DNA from: JACCZX01 sp963807155
Lineage (GTDB): Bacteria; Pseudomonadota; Gammaproteobacteria; Burkholderiales; Burkholderiaceae_F
Length of the DNA stretch: 64,000 bases
Assembly (NCBI GenBank): GCA_963807155.1
Contig: CAWEAZ010000040.1
Location: 1 to 64,000 of the forward strand
Direction: 5' to 3'
The notes beneath the pieces were generated by a model, which saw nothing but the letters and a program-made list of their open reading frames with translations, had not been told where the DNA came from and ran no database searches. Position numbers and translations under genes: made by a program. Shown one piece after another: positions 15,953 through 24,850 of this stretch; the stretch's first letter is position 1, and every line of letters starts with the position of its first letter.

Positions 15953-17589
15953 CTAGAGCGTGACGCTTTCTTCACGGAAACGATTCGTAATTGGGTACCG
16001 CCAGTCGCGCCCGAATCCTCTGTGAGTAACGCGAATTCCGACCGGCGATTGGCGCCGCTTGTATTCGGACAAGCGAATCATGCGGACGACTTTGCGCACC
16101 ATCGCCTCGTCATGATCGGCTGCCACGATTTCGGCGATCGAAAGCCCCTGCTGCATGTATAGATCAATGATTTCATCGAGGACATCGTACGGCGGCAATG
16201 AATCCTGGTCGGTCTGATTGGCCTTCAGCTCGGCCGTAGGCGCGCGCGTCAAGATGCGCTCCGGGATCACCGGCGCGATCGAATTCCGGTATTGGCACAG
16301 TCGATACACGAGCGTTTTCAGAATGTCCTTGATCACGGCAAAGCCGCCGGCAAGGTCGCCGTACAACGTCGAGTAGCCGACCGCGGTCTCGGACTTGTTG
16401 CCGGTGGTCAGCACGATCGACCCATACTTGTTGGACAGCGCCATTAGCAGCGTCCCGCGGATCCTCGCCTGCAGATTCTCCTCGGTGGTGTCCCACGGCA
16501 AGCCACGAAACTCGCGCGCCAAAGTGGAAAGGTACGCGTCGAATGCAGGTTTGATGGGAAGCACGTCGTAGCGCACCTTCATCGTCTGCGCCATTTGCTG
16601 CGCGTCCTCGAGGCTCATCGGCAACGTGAATTGCGACGGCATCATCACCGCGCGCACGCGCTCAGGTCCCAATGCATCGACTGCGATCGCCAAGGTCAAC
16701 GCGGAATCGACGCCGCCCGAAAGTCCGATGATCGCGCCGGGAAAGCCATTTTTGCCCAGATAGTCCCGGACACCGAGTACCAGCGCGGAGTACGCCAGCG
16801 CTTCTTCTGTCGGCTCGGGAGCAACCGACGACGGCTGCGGCACACCGTCGACGAAGTCCACCAGCAGCAAGCTTTCCTCGAACTGCGGCGCGCTCGCCAC
16901 CAGCTTGCCGTCTGCATCGAGCACAAACGAACCGCCATCGAAGACGAGCTCGTCCTGTCCTCCGACCAGGTTTGCATACACAACCGGCATTCGATAACGC
17001 GTGACATTCGCGCGCAGTGTGTCGAACCGCTGCTGTTGCTTCCCAAGATGGAATGGCGAGCCGTTGAGGACCAGCAACACCTGCCGCGCCGGCTGATTTC
17101 GCGCACTCCGGCGTATACGAGAACCAGGTGTCCTCGCAAATGTTGACGCCAAAAGGAGTGCCGTTGAGCTCGAATACGAGCGGGCGATTGTCCGGCGTGA
17201 AATACCGCTGCTCGTCGAACACGTCGTAATTCGGCAGGTCGTGTTTGCAGTAGGTGCCCAGAACAACGCCGCCCTGCAATAGCGAAGCTGCGTTGAATCG
17301 ATGGCCTTCACGCGCGAGTGGATGGCCAACGACGACCATCAGATCGGGAAACTGCAACAACTGTGCGGTCAAGCGTCTGCAGCGCATCGTCGCTGGCTGC
17401 GTAAAATGCGCGGCGAAGCAGCAGGTCTTCCGGGGGATAGCCGGATAGCGACAACTCCGGCGTCAGCAGCAGGTCTGTCCCTGCTGCAGCGGCTCGCGAT
17501 GCCGCTTCGATGATTTTTCTGCTGTTGCCCTCGAAGTCGCCGACGGTGCAATTGAGCTGCGCAACCGCGACTTTGACGTTAGAACTCAT
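15953..17589 (-). CDS. nadE: Glutamine-dependent NAD+ synthetase (two frame breaks)
   Basis: Last step of NAD synthesis: amidates nicotinate adenine dinucleotide using glutamine. About 544 residues after repair. The N-terminal nitrilase-like glutaminase starts VKVAVAQLNCTVGDFEGN and holds the nucleophile in NICEDTWF. The C-terminal synthetase has the PP-loop LSGGVDSALTLAIA. The frame moves +1 near 17371 (extra T in the gene's sense) and +1 near 17091 (extra C), each restoring normal family sequence. Loss of this gene is usually lethal where no other route exists, so sequencing error is the likeliest cause. Its ATG overlaps the start of the divergent GNAT gene. Confidence 0.92.
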
Positions 17590-18761
17590 GATGAACAGAC
17601 TGGCAGATGACGCTGATTATTGCACGCGCGTCATCGGCGATTTGGCGACGATCGATGCGGCGACTTGGAATGCGCTGGTCGAAGCATCCGGACGCGGCAA
17701 CCCATTCGTGCGGTACGAGTTCCTCAATGCACTGCACGTGACCGGGCTGTGCATCACCGCGCTCCGGGTGGGACATGAAGTACCTGACGCTATGGCGCGG
17801 CGAAGAGTTGGCCGGCGCAGTGCCGCTGTATCGCAAGCATCATTCCTATGGCGAGTACGTATTCGACTGGGCATGGGCCAACGCGTATCAGCAGCACGGC
17901 ATCGAGTACTACCCGAAGTGGCTCGCCGCGGTGCCGTTTACTCCGGTGCCGGGCGCGCGCCTGATCGCACCCGATTCAGCAACGCGAGGCCTGCTGGCCG
18001 ATGCGCTCTTATCGCACGCGCGTGAATCGGGTTTGTCGTCGTTGCACGTGCTGTTCGCGCCGTCCGACGAGATCGAGCCCCTGGCGAACGTGGGAATGCT
18101 GACGCGCCGCGCGGTGCAGTTTCACTGGTTCAATCCCGGCTATTCGTCGTTTGACGACTACCTCGCATCGCTCGCGCAGCCGAAGCGTAAGAAAATTAGG
18201 GCAGAGAAGCGCAAGGTATCGGCCGAAGGAATTGCTTTCGAGCGAAAAGTCGGCCGCGATATTCGCGAAGCCGATTGGGATTTGTTCATGCGCTGCTACG
18301 CGACCACGTACGCGGCGCACTTTTCAACGCCCTATCTGAACCGCCGCTTTTTTCTTCAGCTTGCAAAGTCGATGCCGGACAACCTGTTGATGGTGACTGC
18401 AATGCGCGACCGGCGACCGATCGCGGCTGCGCTTGCATTGTTCGATGGTGAGCGTCTTTACGGCCGTTACTGGGGATCGATCGAATTCGTCTCCTGCCTG
18501 CACTTTGAAACGAGCTACTACCAGATGATCGAGTTTGCGATCGAGCGCAAGCTGAAAGTGTTCGAAGGCGGCGCGCAGGGCGAACACAAGCTCGCGCGCG
18601 GATTCGAGCCGGTGACGACGTACTCGTCGCACTGGCTGGCGCACCCGGCGTTCGCCGACGCAGTCGAGCGCTACCTGCAACGCGAATCTGGCGGGATCGA
18701 AGCCTACGTCGACGAACTGAACGATCGTAGCGCGCTGCGCGCACCGTCGAGTGTCGAATGA
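17588..18761 (+). CDS. FemAB-like/GNAT acyltransferase, DUF482 family (one frame break)
   Basis: Roughly 390 residues after repair. Members of this family (PF04339) have a GNAT-like fold and are annotated as peptidoglycan-related or general N-acyltransferases; the substrate is not known. The N-part has GNPFVRYEFLNAL. After a +1 frame change at the GGG run 17744-17746, the sequence continues GCASPRSGWDMKYLTLW, then GAVPLYRKHHSYGEYVFDWA, the family hallmark. The C-part contains YGRYWG and FEGGAQGEHKLARGFEP, also typical. Start candidates are ATG 17588 or 17591, both touching the nadE start. It overlaps the next gene by 4 bp. Confidence 0.88.
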
Positions 18762-19642
18762 GTCTGACGCACCTCGCCGCTGCTTTACTGATGGTCGCCA
18801 TCTGGGGGTTTAACTTCATTGTCATTCGCTGGGGCTTGAACGACGTGCCGCCGCTCACACTGACTGTGATGCGCTTTGCGTTGGCTGCATTTCCGGCGGT
18901 TCTTTTTGTGCGCCGGCCACAGCCGTCCTGGCGCCTCGTGACCGGCTACGGCTTCTTTGCGTTTGCTCTGCAGTTCGGGCTGTTATTCGCCGGAATGCAG
19001 GCAGGTATGCCAACCGGCCTTGCGTCGCTGGTTATTCAGGTGCAGGCGTTCTTCACGATCGGACTCGTCGCTGTACTGACACACGAGCGTGCGAAGCCGA
19101 TCCAGCTGATTGGCGCCACGATTGCGGGCACCGGTCTCGTACTCGTCGCGTTTCATTTGCCGCCGTCGACCCGCGTCGGATTTCTACTTGTGGTCGCTGC
19201 CGCGGCTTCGTGGGCCATTGCGAATGTGATCGTCAAGCGTATTCATAGTGAACAGCCACTGGCCGTGATCGTTTGGGCAAGTGCCGCCGCGTCGATCATG
19301 ATGCTGCCGGTTGCACTCGTTCTTGAAGGCCCCGCCACCATGTGGGCCGCTGTCAAAGCAATGGACGGACTCGCGTGGCTCGGCCTGGCGTTTCAGGCAT
19401 GGCCGACGACGTTGCTGGCGTTTGCCATTTGGGCCTGGCTGCTGCGCAAGCATCCTGCGGCGTTGATCGCGCCTTTCACGTTGCTGGTACCGATCGTCGC
19501 AATGAGCCTCGCAGTATGGTTGCTCGGCGAAGAAATAACGTGGTGGAAGCTAGCGGCCATCGCGTTAGTGTTGGGCGGGCTTGCACTCAATGTCATTGCG
19601 TCGCGTGCACGCCGCGACGATGTGGCTACACCGCCCGCGTAG
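18758..19642 (+). CDS. EamA/DMT family inner-membrane transporter
   Basis: A 294-residue transporter with about ten membrane helices in two EamA repeats; both repeats are hydrophobic throughout, separated near residue 145. The N-terminus AIWGFNFIVIRWGLNDVPP is typical of the family, and the second repeat ends VAMSLAVWLLGEEITWWKL. EamA proteins mostly export amino acids or other metabolites; it resembles the YdcZ/YedA-type exporters. The substrate is unknown. Its start overlaps the GNAT stop (ATGA), so the two are translationally coupled, and its end overlaps the convergent ppa gene by 17 bp. Confidence 0.9.
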   Translation: MSLTHLAAALLMVAIWGFNFIVIRWGLNDVPPLTLTVMRFALAAFPAVLFVRRPQPSWRLVTGYGFFAFALQFGLLFAGMQAGMPTGLASLVIQVQAFFTIGLVAVLTHERAKPIQLIGATIAGTGLVLVAFHLPPSTRVGFLLVVAAAASWAIANVIVKRIHSEQPLAVIVWASAAASIMMLPVALVLEGPATMWAAVKAMDGLAWLGLAFQAWPTTLLAFAIWAWLLRKHPAALIAPFTLLVPIVAMSLAVWLLGEEITWWKLAAIALVLGGLALNVIASRARRDDVATPPA

Positions 19643-20174
19643 CCGATGCGTTCTGATACGCAGCCACCGCGTCGACGATGTCTTTCCGCGCGGACTCCGG
19701 ACCTTCCCATCCGATGACCTTGACCCACTTACCGGGCTCGAGATCCTTGTAGTGCTCGAAAAAATGTTGAATCTGCGCGAGCCGCTCGGGGGCGATGTCG
19801 GACCACTTCAGCCAGTGCCGGTACCACGGCAGGATCTTGTCGATCGGCACGGCCAGCAGCTTGGAATCACCGCCCGCTTCGTCTTCCATCTTTAGCACGC
19901 CCAAGGCGCGGCAACGCACGACCACGCCGGGCTGCAACGCAAATGGCGTGATGACAAGCACGTCGAGCGGATCTCCATCGTCGGCCAGCGACTTAGGAAC
20001 GTAGCCGTAGTTGCACGGATAGTGCATTGACGTGGCGATGAAGCGGTCGACGAACAGCGCGCCGGTGTCCTTGTCGACCTCGTACTTGATCGGGTCGGCG
20101 TGCGCAGGAATCTCGATGATGACGTTGAAGTCGTTCGGAATGTCGCGGCCGGCGGGGACAGCATCTAGTCGCAT
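19626..20174 (-). CDS. ppa: Inorganic pyrophosphatase (family I)
   Basis: Hydrolyses pyrophosphate and so drives biosynthetic reactions forward. It has 182 residues, normal for the hexameric bacterial enzyme. Signatures: VIIEIP, KYEVDKDTGALFVDRF, YPCNYGYVP, and the metal-binding DGDPLDVLV (D-x-D-P-x-D-V-L). The C-terminal half includes FFEHYKDLEPGKWVKV. It is convergent with the DMT gene (17 bp overlap) and divergent from the aldehyde dehydrogenase gene, 51 bp away. Confidence 0.97.
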   Translation of the reverse strand: MRLDAVPAGRDIPNDFNVIIEIPAHADPIKYEVDKDTGALFVDRFIATSMHYPCNYGYVPKSLADDGDPLDVLVITPFALQPGVVVRCRALGVLKMEDEAGGDSKLLAVPIDKILPWYRHWLKWSDIAPERLAQIQHFFEHYKDLEPGKWVKVIGWEGPESARKDIVDAVAAYQNASATRAV

Positions 20175-20225
20175 GCGGCAATTCTAGGCGCGGGTAATAA
20201 TCTGAGCTGATCTCAGGAGAACGCG

Positions 20226-21695
20226 ATGGACGGCAACACAACCGCCGCGGGTTCGCATCACTTTATCGGTAATCGCTGGGTCGCATCGTCCACCGGGCAG
20301 ACGATCGACGTCATCGACCCATCCGACGGCGCGCCGTTCGCAAAGATCGCGCGCGGCAACGGCGCTGACGTCGACGCCGCAGTACTTGCAGCGCGCGGTG
20401 CACTCGGAGAGTTCTTCGACGGCGCATGGGGGCGCATGACGGCGACTGAGCGTGGCCGCCTGCTGATGAAGCTGTCGTACGCAGTGGTCGATCATCACGA
20501 CGAGCTCGCACGCCTCGAATCGCGCACCACCGGCAAGCCGTTGAAGCAGGGGCGAGCCGATGCGACTGCGCTGGCCCGCTACTTCGAGTACTACGCCGGC
20601 GCGGCTGACAAGCTGCACGGCGACACGATCCCGTATCAGGCCGGCATGACGGTGCTGACGCTGCGCGAGCCGCACGGAGTTACCGGCCACATCGTGCCGT
20701 GGAATTATCCGATGCAGATCTTCGGCCGCAGTGTCGGAGCCGCGTTGGCAGCAGGCAACGCGTGTGTCGTCAAACCGGCAGAGGACGCATGCCTGTCCGT
20801 GCTGCGAATCGCCGTGCTCGCGGCCGAGGTCGGCTTTCCTGCGGGGGCATTGAACGTTGTCACCGGTTACGGCGCCGAAGCGGGTGCGGCGCTTGCACAA
20901 CATCGCGGCATTGATCACATTTCTTTCACGGGATCGCCGGCTACCGGCACTGCGGTCGCGCAAGCAGCCGCGAAACATCATTGCCCGGTGACGCTGGAGC
21001 TCGGAGGAAAGTCGCCGCAGATCGTTTTCGCCGACGCAAACCTGGACGACGTCCTGCCGGTCGTCGTGAATGCGATCGTGCAAAACGCCGGGCAAACGTG
21101 CTCGGCCGGCAGCCGTTTGTTGATCGAAAGACCGATTTACGAGGAGCTCGTTGCACGCGTCGGCTCCGCGATGTCGCGGCTGAAGGTCGGGCCCGCACTC
21201 GACGATCTGGACGCGGGCCCGTTGATCCGGCAAAACCAGTTGCAGCGTGTGTGGGATTTCTTAAGCCGAGCCCAGCACGACAAGGTTCCGATCGCGGCGC
21301 AAGGACAAGTCGTCGAGCACGCGCCGCAGAGCGGCTATTACCAGGCGCCGACGCTGCTGCGCGACGTCCCATCGAACCACGTGCTGGCGCAGGAAGAAAT
21401 TTTCGGCCCGGTGCTTGCCGCGATTGTGTTCGACTCAGAAGACGAGATGCTGTCGATCGCCAACGGCACAATGTACGGCCTGGTGGCGGGCGTCTGGACA
21501 CACGATGGCGCGCGTCAGATGCGAGTCGCGCGCAAGCTGCGCTGCGGACAGGTGTTCATCAACAACTACGGCGCAGGTGGGGGTATCGAGCTCCCGTTCG
21601 GCGGCGTGAAGTCGAGCGGGTACGGACGCGAAAAGGGATTCGAAGCGCTGCTCGGGTTCACCACGCTCAAAACCATCGCGATCAAGCACGGGTAG
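20226..21695 (+). CDS. NAD(P)-dependent aldehyde dehydrogenase
   Basis: Oxidises an aldehyde to its acid in the cytoplasm. It has 489 residues. The oxyanion Asn is at 160 (PWNYP), the general base Glu258 in LELGGKSP, the catalytic Cys292 in NAGQTCSAGS, and the cofactor-binding HISFTGSPATG lies near 231-241. The start ATG 20226 follows CAGGAGAACG. The gene ends 2 bp before dctQ, so it is in an operon with the TRAP membrane subunits. I infer that the transported acid, or an aldehyde derived from it, is the substrate; the exact compound cannot be read from the sequence. Confidence 0.94.
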   Translation: MDGNTTAAGSHHFIGNRWVASSTGQTIDVIDPSDGAPFAKIARGNGADVDAAVLAARGALGEFFDGAWGRMTATERGRLLMKLSYAVVDHHDELARLESRTTGKPLKQGRADATALARYFEYYAGAADKLHGDTIPYQAGMTVLTLREPHGVTGHIVPWNYPMQIFGRSVGAALAAGNACVVKPAEDACLSVLRIAVLAAEVGFPAGALNVVTGYGAEAGAALAQHRGIDHISFTGSPATGTAVAQAAAKHHCPVTLELGGKSPQIVFADANLDDVLPVVVNAIVQNAGQTCSAGSRLLIERPIYEELVARVGSAMSRLKVGPALDDLDAGPLIRQNQLQRVWDFLSRAQHDKVPIAAQGQVVEHAPQSGYYQAPTLLRDVPSNHVLAQEEIFGPVLAAIVFDSEDEMLSIANGTMYGLVAGVWTHDGARQMRVARKLRCGQVFINNYGAGGGIELPFGGVKSSGYGREKGFEALLGFTTLKTIAIKHG

Positions 21696-21697
21696 CC

Positions 21698-22213
21698 ATG
21701 TCGCTTCTGCTGGAGCGCCGGTTCGTGCAAGCCAATCGCGCTCTGCTGATCGTGTTGCTGGCCGCGATGGTCGTCGTCACGTTCGTCAACGTCGTGATGC
21801 GGTACGCCGGCGAGTCTTCATTCCTGTGGGGCGAAGAAGTCGGGCGTCACCTGATGATCTGGCTTGCATTTGTCGGCAGCGGTCTGGCATTGCGCAACGG
21901 CGCGCATATCGGAGTCGACTCGCTTGAGCGTTCGCTGCCCCCGCGCGCGGCGCGCATTGTGCGCGCGGCAATCGCGCTGATTCTGTTGGTGCTGTTTGTT
22001 GCCCTGATGATCGAAGGCATCGACTACGCGTGGCGCACCCGATTTCAGGCATCCGCTGCGCTGCAGATATCGATGGCGTGGGTCTACGCCGGCATGCCGA
22101 TCGGCTGCCTGCTGATGCTGGCGCATCTCGGATTCATCGCGCGTCGCTACGTTCTCGGCGAGCCGATCGAGCACGAAGACGGCGTGGACAGAGAACTTGC
22201 GTCCGCCATCTAA
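21698..22213 (+). CDS. dctQ: TRAP transporter small membrane subunit DctQ
   Basis: Small inner-membrane subunit of a tripartite ATP-independent periplasmic transporter. It has 171 residues with four membrane helices (about 14-36, 48-66, 87-110, 129-152). The motif FLWGEEVGRHLMIWLAFVG, with its Glu and Arg, is the family signature, followed by LRNGAHIGVD. It starts 2 bp after the aldehyde dehydrogenase stop and is followed by dctM 15 bp on. No receptor gene is next to it; the receptor at 30086-31060 is a candidate partner. Confidence 0.9.
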   Translation: MSLLLERRFVQANRALLIVLLAAMVVVTFVNVVMRYAGESSFLWGEEVGRHLMIWLAFVGSGLALRNGAHIGVDSLERSLPPRAARIVRAAIALILLVLFVALMIEGIDYAWRTRFQASAALQISMAWVYAGMPIGCLLMLAHLGFIARRYVLGEPIEHEDGVDRELASAI

Positions 22214-22228
22214 AGACGGCGCTCGCTA

Positions 22229-23524
22229 ATGGCCTGGACTCTGTTCATCACAGCCACGGTACTGCTCGCGCTCGGCGTGCCGGTCGCGTTCTCGCTTGCG
22301 GCCGCTGCGCTGCTCGCGGTGGCGATCGACGACCGATACACCGCGATCGTCGTGCTGAAGGAGATGTTCACCGGCATCGACAGCTTTCCTCTGCTCGCGG
22401 TGCCGTTCTTCATCCTCGCAGCCGAGCTGATGACCGGCGGCAAGCTGACCGAAGTGTTGCTGCGCTTCGCATCGCAGTTCGTCGGCCACCGGCGCGGCGG
22501 GCTTGGTCATGCCAACGTGCTGTCGCTGACGTTCTTTTCCGGAATCAGCGGTTCGGCGCTGGCCGACGCGGCGGGCCCCGGCTCGATGATGATCAAGATG
22601 ATGGACAAGGCCGGCTACTCGAAAGCGTATGCCGCCGCGCTCACCGCATCGACCGCGATCGTCGGCCCGATTATTCCGCCGTCGATCATCATGATCATCT
22701 ACGCGTTGCAGGACGATCGCGTGTCCGCCGGTGCGCTTTTCATGGCGGGATTGTTGCCGGGGCTTCTGATCGCGGTCGCGATGATGATCGTCAATCAGAT
22801 CATTTCGACGCGACGCCACTATCGCGCCGACGAGCTGCGGCCATCCGCGCGCGAGATGCTGCGCAACACAGTCAATGCGATTCCGGCGCTGCTGCTGCCG
22901 GTCATCATCCTCGGCGGAATTCGCGCGGGGATTTTCACGCCGACCGAGGCGTCGGTGGTCGCGGTCGTTTACGCATTGCTTTGCGGCGCGTTCATCTATC
23001 GCTCGTTGCACTGGAAAAACGTGCCCACGATTCTGTCGCGCTCTGCGATTCTGACTGCGTCGGTGTTGCTGATCGTCGCCGCGAGCGCAGCCTTCGCATG
23101 GGTATTGACGATAGAGAACGTACCGCAATCACTCGCGCGCTGGATCACTGCACTCGAAGTAGGCCCGATCACTCTGCTGCTCTTGATCAACGTGCTGTTA
23201 TTGATCTTCGGCATCTTCATCGAACCGCTGCCGGGCGTGATGGTGCTGGTGCCGATCCTGGCGCCGGTCGCGCACGCCGCCGGCATCGACCCGGTGCATT
23301 TCGCGATGATCGTGATTTACAACCTGACGCTGGGATTGATCACGCCGCCGGTGGGCGGCTTGCTCGCGGTGACTTCGGCCGTCTCGAAAGTGCCGATCGG
23401 CGCGCTGGTTCGGGAGCTGCGGCCGTTTTTGCTCGCGCACTTGATCGTGCTGTTGATCGTGACGCTGGTGCCGGCGCTATCGACATGGCTGCCGTATTCG
23501 AGTGGACTGGCGAAACCGCTTTAG
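22229..23524 (+). CDS. dctM: TRAP transporter large membrane subunit DctM
   Basis: Main Na+-coupled transport subunit, 431 residues and about 11-12 membrane helices. Family marks include LALGVPVAFSLAAAALLAV, FSGISGSALADAAGPGSMMI, IVGPIIPPSIIMIIYA in the first half, and IFIEPLPGVMVLVPILAPV plus GLITPPVGGLLAV in the second. Length and frame are intact. It is the third gene of the aldehyde dehydrogenase-dctQ-dctM unit. It belongs to the short, about 430-residue DctM group, distinct from the 475-residue protein at 39302-40727. Confidence 0.95.
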   Translation: MAWTLFITATVLLALGVPVAFSLAAAALLAVAIDDRYTAIVVLKEMFTGIDSFPLLAVPFFILAAELMTGGKLTEVLLRFASQFVGHRRGGLGHANVLSLTFFSGISGSALADAAGPGSMMIKMMDKAGYSKAYAAALTASTAIVGPIIPPSIIMIIYALQDDRVSAGALFMAGLLPGLLIAVAMMIVNQIISTRRHYRADELRPSAREMLRNTVNAIPALLLPVIILGGIRAGIFTPTEASVVAVVYALLCGAFIYRSLHWKNVPTILSRSAILTASVLLIVAASAAFAWVLTIENVPQSLARWITALEVGPITLLLLINVLLLIFGIFIEPLPGVMVLVPILAPVAHAAGIDPVHFAMIVIYNLTLGLITPPVGGLLAVTSAVSKVPIGALVRELRPFLLAHLIVLLIVTLVPALSTWLPYSSGLAKPL

Positions 23525-23584
23525 GTGTCGCTGCACTACGGCAATACGTGCGTCGCGGCTATGCAAGAATGCCGCCCCAACGAT

Positions 23585-23920
23585 ATGGCACTTTACATAC
23601 TCATGGCGCAAACGCTCGTTTTGGTAGCGGTGCTTGCGCTGCTCGGGCAAGCGATGGTCGGCGCCTTCAATTGGGCCAAGCGGCGCGATAACCTGCTGTA
23701 TCGCTTGTTCGAATTGATTGCCCGGCCGGTCGTCAAACTAGTGCGCCTGATTTCACCCAAGGTGGTTTTGGATCGCCACGTGCCGGTTGCTGCGTTCGCT
23801 TTGCTGCTGATTCTTTACTTTTGGCTAGGCTTTGAGCATCGAGACTCGTGCAAGGCGCAGGTGAATCAACCCGGCTGCGAGAAATGGGCAGAGGCGTGGA
23901 GCCAGCAGCCACCCCAGTGA
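23585..23920 (+). CDS. Small membrane protein linked to the symporter locus
   Basis: 111 residues from ATG 23585. An earlier in-frame start at 23525 would add 20 polar residues that look non-coding. There are two membrane helices: LMAQTLVLVAVLALLGQAMVG near the N-terminus, and VAAFALLLILYFWLGF at about 70-86. Between them is a basic cytoplasmic loop (NWAKRRDNLLYRLFELIARP). I do not know its function. The stop overlaps a GTG (23917) that likely starts the TPR gene, which ties it to the TPR-DUF4212-symporter operon. Confidence 0.7.
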   Translation: MALYILMAQTLVLVAVLALLGQAMVGAFNWAKRRDNLLYRLFELIARPVVKLVRLISPKVVLDRHVPVAAFALLLILYFWLGFEHRDSCKAQVNQPGCEKWAEAWSQQPPQ

Positions 23921-24550
23921 GTGTGCTCACGCGCCTGGCTATCAAATGGTGGCTGAAGCGCCGGGCAAACTTCGCACTTCATGTTTAACCGCAACCCCCA
24001 GGCGATTCTTGCACTGCGCGAGATGCTGCGAGTTGATCCGGCCGACGTATACGCCCGCTCAGTCCTCGGGAATTTGTATGCAAGGACGGGCGACCGGTCT
24101 GCCGCGATCAACGAGTTTCGCGAGCTGGTGGCAATACATCCGGCGCACGCCGACAGCTGGTTCAACCTGGGCTTTTTGCACGACCAGCGCGATGAACTTG
24201 CCGATGCCGAGCGATGTTTCCGACGAGCGGTCGAACTCAGGCCTGGACTCGACCGCGCATGGTACGGGCTAGGGCTGGTGTTGATTCGGGAAGGCCGCCT
24301 GCAGGAGGCCATCGTGACGCTTCAACGCAACATAAAGCTTCAGCCAATGAGCCCTTATGGTTATTATCAGCTCGGCATGACCTACCATCACCTGGGTCGC
24401 AGCAAGGAAGCGTGGAAAATGTACGAGAAGCTCACACAATTCGAGCCGAAGTACGCCGCCACGTTGAAGCGTGATCTTGAGCAAACGAAGCCGCAGGCAG
24501 CGAGCATAGATTCAAAAACGACGGAGGACACGTCCGCCGAAGCCATGTAG
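23917..24550 (+). CDS. TPR-repeat protein of the symporter operon (probable frame break)
   Basis: A tetratricopeptide protein of about 200 residues with at least four repeats: ADVYARSVLGNLYARTGD, ADSWFNLGFLHDQRDE, DRAWYGLGLVLIREGR and PYGYYQLGMTYHHLGR. TPR domains bind partner proteins. An in-frame ATG exists at 23981. However, the preceding frame from GTG 23917 reads VSVLTRLAIKWWLKRRANF, a plausible basic membrane-proximal start that overlaps the previous stop (GTGA) and joins after a +1 shift near 23978. I therefore place the start at 23917, with 23981 as the fallback. It probably scaffolds or regulates the symporter. Confidence 0.75.
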
Positions 24551-24586
24551 TGCCGGAGAACTAGTAAAACATCAAGGGAGACAACA

Positions 24587-24850
24587 ATGCAGCTCACCGC
24601 GCAGCATCAGGAGTATTGGCGCAGAAATTTGCGCCTCACCGCAGTTCTGCTCGCAATCTGGTTCGTCGTTACGTACGTCATGGCCTGGTATGCCCGACCA
24701 TTGGCCGAGATCAACTTCTTCGGTTGGCCGCTGTCGTTTTACATGGCCGCGCAAGGGTCGCTGATCATTTATGTCGTTCTCATCTATGTCTACGCCAAGA
24801 AAATGCGCAAGCTTGACCTGGAATTCAATGTAGAAGAGGGAGACGAATAA
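24587..24850 (+). CDS. DUF4212 small subunit of sodium:solute symporter
   Basis: 87 residues, two membrane helices (about 18-38 and 50-74). DUF4212 proteins occur next to one group of solute:sodium symporters and are named their small subunit. Family marks seen here: YWRRNLRLTAVLLAIWFVVTY, written as a span, and FFGWPLSFYMAAQGSLIIYV, then YAKKMRKLD. AAGGGAGACAACA before the ATG is a strong ribosome site. Its TAA shares one base with the ATG of the symporter gene (TAATG), so the two are translationally coupled. Confidence 0.93.
   Translation: MQLTAQHQEYWRRNLRLTAVLLAIWFVVTYVMAWYARPLAEINFFGWPLSFYMAAQGSLIIYVVLIYVYAKKMRKLDLEFNVEEGDE

Noticed and set aside
15953..17589. nadE as a true pseudogene
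   Set aside because: Two single-base edits restore a complete enzyme with both active sites, and the gene is normally essential; error in the sequence is simpler.
20184..21233. A 349-codon minus-strand open frame
   Set aside because: Antisense to the aldehyde dehydrogenase gene; composition typical of a codon-bias shadow.
22030..23691. A 553-codon plus-strand open frame overlapping dctQ and dctM
   Set aside because: Very rich in Arg, Asp and His, no membrane pattern, and in an alternative frame to two clearly recognised TRAP subunits.
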